Shown here: one piece after another, positions 8,319-16,082 of the stretch
Position numbering within the stretch: position 1 is the first letter of the stretch
Layout: every line of letters starts with the position of its first letter
NCBI GenBank assembly: GCA_028823415.1
Contig: JAPKBL010000057.1
Span: 1 to 32,408, forward strand
Length of the DNA stretch: 32,408 nt
From: Mariniblastus sp.
GTDB taxonomy: Bacteria; Planctomycetota; Planctomycetia; Pirellulales; Pirellulaceae
Direction of reading: 5' to 3'
The notes under the pieces: generated by a model
What the model saw: the letters and a program-made list of their open reading frames with translations, nothing else
What the model was told of the DNA's origin: nothing
The model's database searches: none
Translations under genes and position numbers: made by a program

Positions 8319-9176
8319 CTAGGGTGCGTTATGATTTACCAGTGCATCTTCGATGATCGGATTCAAAAAATCATAGGATTGTTTCACTATGTTAGCGGCA
8401 TCGTGGCTATGGCGGCTAAGCTCGACATGGAGTCCTCCCTGGTAGCCGCATTGTTTCAATGATTCGATGACAGGTGGGAAGTGGATTTGCCCGTCCCCAA
8501 ACATTAGATGTTCATGAACGCCTGATTTCATATCTTCGATGTGAACATTTACCAAGTGATCGGCCCATTTTTCAATATAGTTGGCGATCGGTATTTCACT
8601 TAAACAAAAAAGATGACCAATATCGAGAGTCATTTTCAGTCGAGGAGAATCGAGCAAGTGAGTGAGACGCTCGAACCGTCCTGTCGTGTCGATTAGCATC
8701 CCGGGTTCAGGTTCAAATCCGATGTCGATTCCACGGCATTCCGCATAGCGGAGAACTGTTTCGAGGTTTTTTACCAAGCGGTCCATCGCGGAATTAAACG
8801 ACAGTTCGTCAGGTTTAATTCCTGACCAGAGTGACACGCAATCGCTCCCGAGTTCGCTGCCAATATCGATGCAGTATTTTAGGAAATCAATTCTTATTTG
8901 TGATTGATTTGGATCGGGGTCAAGCAGCGTCGGCGAATGTTTCCATTCTGGATTCAGTAAGAACCGGGCGCCAGTTTCAATCACGCTCGAAATTTCATTT
9001 TGCTTTAAAAAATGTTTGAATTGCTGGACCTGAATGTCAGCGGCGTTGTCTCGCGGGCTCAGCCAGCCATGGTCGATTGTAATGGCAACACTTTGATAAC
9101 CCGTCTTTGCAAGCAACGCCAAACCATCTTCTGCATTATGGTTTGACAAGCCGTTTGTGTTGTAGCCAATTCTCAT
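8319..9176 (-). CDS. Sugar-phosphate isomerase/epimerase-type TIM barrel, EboE-like
   Basis: A 285-residue xylose-isomerase-like TIM barrel (AP-endonuclease family 2 fold). Candidate metal ligands at the ends of the barrel strands are the Glu residues of GFEPEPGM, the Asp and His of LDIGHL, the His of NVHIEDM, and the Glu of HVELSRHSHD. The fold is used for sugar epimerases, isomerases and endonuclease IV, so the reaction cannot be read from sequence. Its position between a UbiA-type prenyltransferase and a phosphatase-superfamily gene matches eboE in the ebo cluster. From memory EboE proteins are longer than 285 residues, so orthology is tentative. The ATG has no clear ribosome-binding site. 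Confidence 0.75.
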   Translation of the reverse strand: MRIGYNTNGLSNHNAEDGLALLAKTGYQSVAITIDHGWLSPRDNAADIQVQQFKHFLKQNEISSVIETGARFLLNPEWKHSPTLLDPDPNQSQIRIDFLKYCIDIGSELGSDCVSLWSGIKPDELSFNSAMDRLVKNLETVLRYAECRGIDIGFEPEPGMLIDTTGRFERLTHLLDSPRLKMTLDIGHLFCLSEIPIANYIEKWADHLVNVHIEDMKSGVHEHLMFGDGQIHFPPVIESLKQCGYQGGLHVELSRHSHDAANIVKQSYDFLNPIIEDALVNHNAP

Positions 9177-9255
9177 GGAAATGCTGCGCGTTGGATCAAT
9201 AAAATAATGGCGTTTATCGTGACCGAATTAATAAAAAAAACAACGGTTGAGTGAT

Positions 9256-10290
9256 TTAAGTCGCTGAAATATAGCGATTTAAGAAGACAGTAGGAATCAA
9301 AAGGCAGAGTACTAATAAGGCGTAATGCTCGGTTTGCGGTGCGAAAAGGAAGCAAATGACCGCATCAAAAATGATCAAGCTTCGCAGGACAGAAATAACT
9401 CCCGCCTGGATAGCGGCCGGCGTCGCAACGACTGCAGCACCGAGAACGCGACGAATAATTGTCAACGAGATGACCGCTACTATCATGGGGTAAATCCCTT
9501 GGATATTGGGCGACAACTCGATGTCCACTGGGCAATAAACAACGCCGCCGATGCCAGCGATCCCGGCAACGATGAACGCGCAAGCGATAAAAAGCGGCAG
9601 TCGTTTCTGTGATTCGACAGCCTCATTCCGCCCTAATAATGTAACGCCGAAAATTAATGTCCCGATGGAAATTGAAATCCACCATGCGACTAATGGGATA
9701 CCCAAAATAGTCAGGGCCGACGGGGAGGTAGTCATCCCGGTCGCCAGTGGAATGAATGTGCTTGTGCCGAGTAGGACGTTGAGTCCGCGGCAACTTCCCA
9801 TTAAGAAGGGGGCAAAAATTGTTCGTTTCAATGGACCGTTGTAAAGCACGATACACACTGCCAGTAGCATTGCAATTGCTGTCGCGCGAGCGAAGGTGCT
9901 ATTGAGCAGATAAGTAGTGTTTCCACTGCCCACCCATCCGGCAATTGAGGCCGCTAGAACCCCCGAAAATAACAGCACGTAACCAAGGGTTGTTGCTGTC
10001 GTGCGAGATATTTGCCCCGACGGCAGTGGGCGGTTGGGCCGTTGAATTCGATCGGTCTCAATGTCAAAGACATCGTTGAGGACCATTCCCGCTGAATACA
10101 GTAGCGACGATGCTAAAACGAGAAGACAAAGTTCCAAACTGGGGGTCCAGCTTTGATGAACCAGTAGAAACGCCATTAAAATATTGGAGATCGCCGTTGG
10201 TAGGGCTGAGAGACGCAATAAACGCAGCCAGGGAACAATTCCAGACCCAGTCGGGGCCGTTTCAGATGCATCCTCGTTATTAGATTTCAT
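9256..10290 (-). CDS. UbiA-family prenyltransferase, EboC-like
   Basis: A 344-residue polytopic membrane protein with about eight or nine hydrophobic helices. The first aspartate-rich motif NDVFDIETD (residues 72-80), which binds Mg2+-prenyl diphosphate in UbiA enzymes, is complete, and RPNRPLPSG follows as in the family. The central segment YNGPLKRTIFAPFLMGSCRG also fits. The second Asp-rich motif is not evident; the corresponding region reads LLGRNEAVESQKR. The ATG at 10290 is chosen over a TTG 54 bases upstream because the longer form adds an unlikely N-terminus; neither has a good ribosome-binding site. It heads a leftward set with the EboE-like (80 bases downstream) and EboF-like genes. 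The substrate is unknown. Confidence 0.82.
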   Translation of the reverse strand: MKSNNEDASETAPTGSGIVPWLRLLRLSALPTAISNILMAFLLVHQSWTPSLELCLLVLASSLLYSAGMVLNDVFDIETDRIQRPNRPLPSGQISRTTATTLGYVLLFSGVLAASIAGWVGSGNTTYLLNSTFARATAIAMLLAVCIVLYNGPLKRTIFAPFLMGSCRGLNVLLGTSTFIPLATGMTTSPSALTILGIPLVAWWISISIGTLIFGVTLLGRNEAVESQKRLPLFIACAFIVAGIAGIGGVVYCPVDIELSPNIQGIYPMIVAVISLTIIRRVLGAAVVATPAAIQAGVISVLRSLIIFDAVICFLFAPQTEHYALLVLCLLIPTVFLNRYISAT

Positions 10291-10881
10291 GATTAGAGCA
10301 ACTAAATTGGTCGAATGAGCGACGGCGTGGTTACAAGAAAGCAATTAGCAAGCATATCAGTGCTCGTGCACGCTAGCGATTCTAAGTTGTTTTCGGTCGG
10401 ATGCCCACTAATAGATCGAATTCATTTGATTGCTGCCATCGCGAGGGAAATTCCACATCCTTTTTCACTCCAGATTGAACAAAAACTCAGTTGAATTAGG
10501 GCGATTGGTTCATGGAGGTGGGGAAATTGGAGGGGGATAATGCCTAGCGCAAAAAAGAAACCCGGTCGGAGATTACCGAACCGGGTTTCACCCCCCTGGG
10601 TATGCGTACTGAAGCGCAGTGGTTCAGTAATGGAAGGTATCGACGGATAGCGACAAAGTCTTTGGTAAAAAGCATCAACTTTATCAGTTCTTTCGATTCC
10701 GTCATCCATTTTGATAATTCATGCGATTCGGGGAACATAAAGTTTACGCGATAGGTGGTGAATACCGATTAAATAGAGAACGCACGACTGTCTAGGCGGT
10801 TGTCCGCCAAGGGCCTGTTACGCAACGCACGCTCCAGTAACCAAAAAACGAACTTAAGAAAATAGAAGTCAAGGAAACCAA
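10291..10881. other. Gene-free divergent region upstream of eboC-like and motA-like genes
   Basis: A 591-base region. It contains a clear leftward intrinsic terminator (10551-10588) with no annotated gene in front of it, discussed separately. Small hairpins are GGCGG-ttgt-CCGCC (about 10796-10809), and on the minus strand ACTGAA...TTCAGT just upstream of the terminator. Leftward frames of 95 and 64 codons (10422-10709 and 10544-10738) cross the terminator stem and look accidental. No convincing -35/-10 pair was found for the rightward operon. Confidence 0.6.
10551..10588 (-). terminator. Orphan rho-independent terminator
   Basis: On the minus strand a 9-bp perfect stem AAACCCGGT/ACCGGGTTT (10580-10588 with 10558-10566), extended by an inner CGG/CCG pair, is followed by C and six T. 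The plus strand has no T-tract after the stem, so the direction is leftward. It lies about 260 bases upstream of the eboC-like start, on the same strand, with no recognisable gene before it. It could end a short RNA or act as an attenuator in the leader of the ebo-like genes. Confidence 0.8.
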
Positions 10882-12471
10882 GTGAAACGATCATCAAGTT
10901 GGATCGCCGTGCTGCCCTCGCTTGTGATCCCGATCTGCATCGGTTTAATGTTATATTTGGGGCTCTCGTATTTGATTAACGAGGGACAGATTTCCAACGA
11001 GACCGTCTTGAGGTATTTGACAGGTCATCCGGTGTCCAAAGTAACGGTGGGGATGTTTTTCATAGGAATCGCTTCCCTTGGTTTAATTGCGAATAACATT
11101 TTTGAGCAATTCAGTGGCGAGAGAAAGATTTCCCTAAGCATTCCGCAAGGGGCGATAGGAAGTGGTTCTAAGCCATCGTCTTCCCCTGAATCGGCAGACG
11201 GTCAGAAACCCCGGGGAGTTATTGAAGAGAGAACGGTCGAGCTGGGTAAACATTTATTGGATTTGCCTAAATGGATGCATCACCATTATTTGTGGCAGCG
11301 TTTGGTGAATGCCCTGCATTGCATTTACCGGACCAATTCCACGGCTTCTGTGGAAGATGAGCTTAAATATCTTGCCGAGTTGGACCTCGATCGTCAGCAG
11401 CAGCGGTACTCTCTCGTGGGGATATTAATTTGGGCGACTCCAATGCTTGGTTTTTTAGGAACCGTTCTAGGGATTTCCCAAGCGCTCGGTGGAATCAATG
11501 TTGGACCCGACAATGATTTCCAGCAAATGATGAATGGGTTGAGGGGAAGTCTGTATGTTGCGTTTGATACCACAGCGCTTGCCTTGACGCTGTCGATGAT
11601 TTTGATGTTTGGACAGTTTTTAATTGAGCGATTCGAAACTCAATTGTTGGAATTGGTTGATCAACGGGCGAAACAAGAAATCAACGCGAACTTTGATATG
11701 ACAGTGCCTCCAGTCAATTCGACTTATGAAAATGTGGCTCATAACTTCTTAAACGCTTCTCAACAGTCCATTGAACAGCAGACGCAGAATTGGCAGAAAA
11801 CGATTCAAGCCGCCCATGCATCTTGGCTGGAGTCTCAAGAAAATTTGAAAGATCGCTTTAGTCAGCAATTGACGGATTCGATTGAGCATAGTTTGGAGAA
11901 GTTGACCTTAGGTTTGACGAGCACGATTGATAAAGCGGATCAGTCGATGTCGCATCGCTGGAGTCAGTGGCAGGTAACGCTTTCAGATAATGCCCGTCTA
12001 ATGTCCGATTATCAAGGCAAGTTGGCACAGCAGGCGGAGTTAATGGGCGAGTTGTTAGCTCAAGATCGCAGTCAGCAGAGTTTGGAACCGATTCTTGAGC
12101 AAAATCGCATGGCCGCCGAAGCAACTGAGAAGTTGAAGGAGGTGGTTGAAGAAATGGTTGTTAGTCTTCACGAGAATCGTTCTGGAATTTTGGATGACGG
12201 AAATATTCCTTCAACGGAAACCGCTAACGAGACTCACCGCGAAGAACACGAGCAATCTTGGATTGGCAAGGCGGAGGTAAAAAAACAGATCGCAGAAATT
12301 ACCCAACATGGAATGGGTTCGCGGATCGACGTTGAGAAGCCTCATGCTCTCCGGGAGCCATTGTTTGCAAATTCGGTTTCCAGCACTGCGGAAGTAATTT
12401 TACCTGTTCGCAATCAGGAGCGCCGATTTGTTACGGTTAACATCGACCGGAGTTCAAAAAGAACCGTATGA
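10882..12471 (+). CDS. MotA/TolQ/ExbB-type proton-channel protein with long coiled tail
   Basis: A 529-residue membrane protein. Hydrophobic helices lie at about 8-32, 54-74, 176-200 and 224-248. The third and fourth carry the MotA/TolQ/ExbB pattern: ATPMLGFLGTVLG (185-197) and GLRGSLYVAFDTTALAL (219-235). In this family a pentamer surrounds a dimer of single-helix partners and couples ion flow to motion. Unlike ExbB, it has a long polar, Gln/Glu-rich, probably coiled cytoplasmic tail from about 255 to the C-terminus, reminiscent in layout of ZorA. The GTG has AAGGA six bases upstream. It overlaps the next gene by four bases (ATGA), so translation is coupled. The cargo or target is unknown. 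Confidence 0.82.
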   Translation: MKRSSSWIAVLPSLVIPICIGLMLYLGLSYLINEGQISNETVLRYLTGHPVSKVTVGMFFIGIASLGLIANNIFEQFSGERKISLSIPQGAIGSGSKPSSSPESADGQKPRGVIEERTVELGKHLLDLPKWMHHHYLWQRLVNALHCIYRTNSTASVEDELKYLAELDLDRQQQRYSLVGILIWATPMLGFLGTVLGISQALGGINVGPDNDFQQMMNGLRGSLYVAFDTTALALTLSMILMFGQFLIERFETQLLELVDQRAKQEINANFDMTVPPVNSTYENVAHNFLNASQQSIEQQTQNWQKTIQAAHASWLESQENLKDRFSQQLTDSIEHSLEKLTLGLTSTIDKADQSMSHRWSQWQVTLSDNARLMSDYQGKLAQQAELMGELLAQDRSQQSLEPILEQNRMAAEATEKLKEVVEEMVVSLHENRSGILDDGNIPSTETANETHREEHEQSWIGKAEVKKQIAEITQHGMGSRIDVEKPHALREPLFANSVSSTAEVILPVRNQERRFVTVNIDRSSKRTV

Positions 12472-14072
12472 GACGGCGAAAAAAAAATCGAACTCAACTC
12501 AGCGTTTCATTGTTTCCATTTTTGGCGGTGTTGATCTGCACCCTCGGTGTTCTGATCGTAATGCTCGTCATGGCGGTGAAGTCAGCGGACGATCAATCGG
12601 CACAGAAGCAGGCGGAAGATAATTCAAAAAAACAGGCAGAGCTTGTTGAATTAAACGACACCGTGTTGCTGAATCAGATTCGTATAGACGGAATGTCTTC
12701 GGTTCGCCCGGATGCAATAGAAAAATTACAACAGTCTCGTTCCAACCGAAGTTACCTCGAGAGTGAAGTCCGGAAGTTTAAGCGAGAGCTTGAGCAAGTC
12801 ATCGCACAATGGAATGCCATACAGAATCAAGCGGAACCAGTATTTTCTTCGGTTGAGTTTTCCGAGATCGATGGGAATCAGAGATTGATCGCGTTGGAAG
12901 ACGCGATCTCAGCAGTCCGCGTGGAAATTGATGCTAAGCGTGAAAAAAAATCCACCGCAAAGCCAACGATTTACTCCATTGAGCCTTACAAAGGAAGTGG
13001 CGGCACATTCAGAAGACCTATCTTTATCGAATGTTCAAGGGATGAAATAGTCTTGCAGCCAGCGGGTATTCGTTTGAGGAAAGACGATTTTGTTTTTCCG
13101 CTGCAACCCGGTAATATGCTCGACTCGGCCTTGCTGGCGAATCGGGAGTATTGGCAGCGTTACGATTTGGTGGGTAAAGACGGGAGTCCTTACCCGCTGG
13201 TTATTGTTCGCCCGGATGGTGCCGAGACGTTCGTGCTGGTTCGACGCGCGATGCAAAGTTGGGATGATGAATTCGGATATGAGTTGGTGGATGACGACAA
13301 AACACTGAGTTTTGGACAAAAAGACCCTCAACTCATTGCCGAGGTGGAAAACGCTATTGAAGAAGCAAGGCGCCGGCAGCAGTCTCAAATCGCAGTGATT
13401 AACTCTCAACGTGCGCGCGATGCAATGTTTTCAAGCGAACGGTCTCGCCCAGGCTTAAGGGTTTCTGGGGGACAAGGCGGGTTCGTTTCGACGGCACGGG
13501 GAATGGGAGGCAGTTTGGATGAACCAGAGGTTCGGCAATCCGGTGGCAACTCTGGTTCAACGGATTCAACGGATTCGACGGATTCGACGGATTCGAAACG
13601 GGGAAGTCGTGACGCCAAACGGGTGGTCTCGAAAAATGAATCCAATTCGTCTTCAGGATCCTCTCCGTCGAGTTCAAAGACAGGAGCAGGTGGCGAAGTT
13701 ACGGGACAAAATCTCCAGTCCGATCTGAGTGTTGCTAATCAACGCGGCAGTAATTGGGCGCTTCCATCGAAAACGCCTAGCGCGACGGGTTACGTTCGGC
13801 CCATTCGACTGATTTGTGGCGCTGACTATTTAGAGGTCAAATCGGGTGGTGACCTCGGCGGGCGGATTTCACTTGCAAATGGTACTGCTGGTGCTATTGA
13901 TCCCTTGGTCGAACAGGTCTGGCAACGAATTAAGTCTTGGGGTGTTGCCGGTAAAAATGGTTACTGGAAGCCACAGCTTCGTGTAACGGTTTTGCCGGGA
14001 GGAGAAAGTCGATTTTCAGAATTAAATGGGTTGCTCTATAAGAGCGGTCTTTTGGTTGAGGAGTTGCGTTAA
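12468..14072 (+). CDS. Single-helix stator-like partner A, lacking the membrane Asp
   Basis: A 534-residue protein with one N-terminal helix (about 14-36). SLFPFLAVLICTLGVL (14-29) fits the ExbD/TolR/MotB position and the Pro is kept, but where ExbD-type partners have a proton-carrying Asp (P-L-I-D) this reads P-F-L-A. A coiled stretch follows (about 40-130), then a domain beginning RRPIFIEC, a low-complexity linker with S-T-D repeats (about 355-420), and a second segment beginning VRPIRLIC. The two may be a degenerate internal duplication. The bulk should be periplasmic. It starts inside the stop of the preceding gene, and its own stop shares one base with the next ATG. No peptidoglycan-binding OmpA motif was seen. 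Confidence 0.75.
   Translation: MRRRKKNRTQLSVSLFPFLAVLICTLGVLIVMLVMAVKSADDQSAQKQAEDNSKKQAELVELNDTVLLNQIRIDGMSSVRPDAIEKLQQSRSNRSYLESEVRKFKRELEQVIAQWNAIQNQAEPVFSSVEFSEIDGNQRLIALEDAISAVRVEIDAKREKKSTAKPTIYSIEPYKGSGGTFRRPIFIECSRDEIVLQPAGIRLRKDDFVFPLQPGNMLDSALLANREYWQRYDLVGKDGSPYPLVIVRPDGAETFVLVRRAMQSWDDEFGYELVDDDKTLSFGQKDPQLIAEVENAIEEARRRQQSQIAVINSQRARDAMFSSERSRPGLRVSGGQGGFVSTARGMGGSLDEPEVRQSGGNSGSTDSTDSTDSTDSKRGSRDAKRVVSKNESNSSSGSSPSSSKTGAGGEVTGQNLQSDLSVANQRGSNWALPSKTPSATGYVRPIRLICGADYLEVKSGGDLGGRISLANGTAGAIDPLVEQVWQRIKSWGVAGKNGYWKPQLRVTVLPGGESRFSELNGLLYKSGLLVEELR
13556..13595 (+). repeat. 9-bp in-gene tandem repeat coding for S-T-D
   Basis: Four copies plus part of a fifth of TTC(A/G)ACGGA sit inside the stator-like partner A gene and encode repeated Ser-Thr-Asp. 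Slippage by whole units keeps the reading frame, so the linker length could vary between strains. Confidence 0.9.
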
Positions 14073-15118
14073 TGAGCCTCAAAAAGATTACAACCGGGCA
14101 AGATTCGTTTCTGGATATCGTTGCGAACCTTGTCGGTATTCTCATTATCTTAGTGGTGGTGGTGGGGGCTCAGGCATCTGCATCTTGGGTTCATCCATCG
14201 CCCGACGAAAAACTGGTTACGGAGATTGATGATCTCAAGGAATCAGGGTTGCGATTGACCGATACGATCAAGAAAATGCAATTGGATAACGAGGCTCTAG
14301 GGGAGCAACAGGCTAAGGAAAACCGACTGGCCGCAGACTTGACTGATCAGCGGCACGTAGTCCTGGTCAGACTCGAGGTGCTTAAGAAGAAGTTAGACGA
14401 GGCGAAAAAAACGCGTATTGAGAAAATCGCGGCGATTGACACTTTGGCAGCAGTCGAGTTCGAAAAGAAGGAAGCTTTTGAAGCTCGGCAGCGAAAGTTG
14501 GCAGACGAGCTAGAAGAATTAAATCGAGAGTCAAAAGCAATTTCGTACAACAATCAGCCTCAAACAAAAGTCATCAAACATTTCCCCAATCCAATCGCCA
14601 AGACAGTTTTTTCTGACGAGGTTCATTTTTGTCTAAATAATGGTCGGCTTTCCTATGTGCCAATGAGCGAGTTGATTTCACGCATGAGATCCCAGTGGAA
14701 GGCGAATGCGGAGAAGTTGCGCCGAGCGGATCAGGCGATTGAAGTGGTCGGTCCGGTCCACGATTACCGCATGCAATATGAATTGGTGGTTCAAACAGCT
14801 TACGATCGAATGGGAGGGGGGGCGATGCCTCAGAAGACGGTCAGTTTCAAAGGTTTTCGGCTGTTGCCATCGAGTCCTCTCATTGGTGAAACGATTGAGG
14901 AGGCTTTGCTGGCTGATTCTGATTTCCAAAAAAGGCTTTCTGTTCTCGAACCGCGAAAAACTACGGTTTCGATTTGGGTTTATCCTAACGACTATCAGTC
15001 ACATGCGATGCTTAAGGAATGGATTCACAGGAACGGCTTTCAGATGGCAAGTTGGCCTCTGGATCATGGTAAGAGAATATCGGGTGGCCCGACGGGCTTT
15101 AAAACCTCCGCCCAATAA
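14072..15118 (+). CDS. Single-helix stator-like partner B, with membrane Asp
   Basis: A 348-residue protein with one N-terminal helix (about 12-33). The sequence GQDSFLDIVANLVGILIIL (9-27) resembles the ExbD/TolR membrane segment, and Asp15 is in place to carry protons. A long charged coiled coil follows (about 50-155: KKMQLDNEALGEQQ, LKKKLDEAKKTR, RKLADELEELNRE), then a C-terminal, presumably periplasmic, domain of about 170 residues beginning near FSDEVHFCLNNGRLSYVP. No OmpA/MotB peptidoglycan motif is seen. The start codon shares one base with the previous stop (TAATG), implying coupled translation. With the two upstream genes it makes an apparently complete three-part module. Confidence 0.78.
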   Translation: MSLKKITTGQDSFLDIVANLVGILIILVVVVGAQASASWVHPSPDEKLVTEIDDLKESGLRLTDTIKKMQLDNEALGEQQAKENRLAADLTDQRHVVLVRLEVLKKKLDEAKKTRIEKIAAIDTLAAVEFEKKEAFEARQRKLADELEELNRESKAISYNNQPQTKVIKHFPNPIAKTVFSDEVHFCLNNGRLSYVPMSELISRMRSQWKANAEKLRRADQAIEVVGPVHDYRMQYELVVQTAYDRMGGGAMPQKTVSFKGFRLLPSSPLIGETIEEALLADSDFQKRLSVLEPRKTTVSIWVYPNDYQSHAMLKEWIHRNGFQMASWPLDHGKRISGGPTGFKTSAQ

Positions 15119-15315
15119 CCAACGTGTGCATCGAATTTAAATTCTCGTTTGCACTGGGGTCTTAGGTAAAGTACTGTAATAGCCAGCGTCTGGATCAGCG
15201 GTCCCCACTTCCGGTTTTGTAGGCTGCGGCTTGGGATTTTCACTGAAGACGATTTGAACTGGGAAAGCGGTGAAGGATTAGGCGATTCATTTTCCGGCTA
15301 TCAAGAACCTGATTT

Positions 15316-15774
15316 ATGGCAAGAAAAAACCCTCGGCGCAACATTTCGAGAATCGAAGTGGCGGGCGAAGGTCGAAAGATTTACGGTGGCTGGGAGGTGC
15401 GAATCCAGCGTCGGGGCGAGCGGTTTTCAAAGTTTTTTTCTGATCTTAATCACGGCGGGAAACGCTTGGCACTGCAGTCCGCCAGAGTTTTCCGAGACGA
15501 AATTGAACAGCGCTATAAACCCTATTCTGTAAAGGATATGTCTGCTAAGCCCTCGGTTCGAAATCGGTCCGGTCAAGTTGGGGTTCGCCTTCATGAGCAG
15601 ACCGACCGGCGTGGTGAATTCGATTACTCCTATTGGTATTGGATTGCCCAGTGGACCGATGGTCATGGGCGCAGGCGGACTCGATCTTTTTCCATCCATC
15701 GACATGGAGAAGAGGAAGCTTATCGGTTGGCTTGTGAAGCTCGTAAGCAAGGACTTAATCAAGCCAAACGGTAA
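15316..15774 (+). CDS. AP2-like DNA-binding-domain protein
   Basis: A 152-residue, very basic protein with two segments of AP2-like layout. The first is near residues 23-65 (WEVRIQRRGERFSKFFSD, then KRLALQSARVFRDEIEQRY), the second near 89-145 (GVRLHEQTDRRG, YWYWIAQWTDGHGRRRTRSF, then EEEAYRLACEAR). Each has the beta strands with Trp/Arg followed by an amphipathic helix seen in AP2/integrase-type DNA-binding modules. It may be a regulator, but its target is unknown. The ATG has only a weak upstream purine run. It stands alone, 197 bases downstream of the stator-like operon. It lacks a catalytic domain, so it is not itself an integrase or homing endonuclease. Confidence 0.7.
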   Translation: MARKNPRRNISRIEVAGEGRKIYGGWEVRIQRRGERFSKFFSDLNHGGKRLALQSARVFRDEIEQRYKPYSVKDMSAKPSVRNRSGQVGVRLHEQTDRRGEFDYSYWYWIAQWTDGHGRRRTRSFSIHRHGEEEAYRLACEARKQGLNQAKR

Positions 15775-15821
15775 ACTACTAGTGGTGGGATACAACTTGA
15801 ATGAGACGAGTCACGGGAAGG

Positions 15822-16082
15822 TTACCACTCAATCTTAACTGATTTGCCAGCGCGAATGCCCAGCCTTGCGCTCAGGCTGATTCCTGCGATTTCAAAATCG
15901 AAAAAACCGTCGTCGCCTAGTTTCGCGACCAGGGTCGCTGCCGGTTGGAACCGGGGAATAGGTTAAATTCCGAGTGTTTCATGACCTCCGAAATCTATCC
16001 GGGCTAATTCGTCACCAAAAATTCCGAACTGCTGGAGAATGAGCAGGCACGGATTAGGTTGTCGAGCAAGGAATTGCACGAG
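15822..16082 (-). pseudogene. Possible decayed coding stretch in frame with gatB
   Basis: Directly after the gatB stop the same leftward frame stays open for 39 codons to a TAA at 15963-15965, then continues for a further 46 sense codons to a TAA at 15822-15824. The translated parts look protein-like, for example ILQQFGIFGDELARIDFGG and, after the internal stop, FFDFEIAGISLSARLGIRAG. A GTG lies two codons after the gatB stop. It could be a gene killed by one stop, a former 3' extension of gatB, or chance. GatB ends where the family normally ends, so gatB itself looks intact. I do not recognise the sequence. Confidence 0.3.

Noticed and set aside
10422..10738. Small leftward genes (95 and 64 codons)
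   Set aside because: Both frames run through the terminator stem at 10551-10588, which a real coding sequence would rarely do.
10882..15118. Zorya (ZorAB) anti-phage system
   Set aside because: The tailed MotA-like protein recalls ZorA, but the partners lack a recognisable peptidoglycan-binding MotB domain and no ZorC, ZorD or ZorE gene follows.
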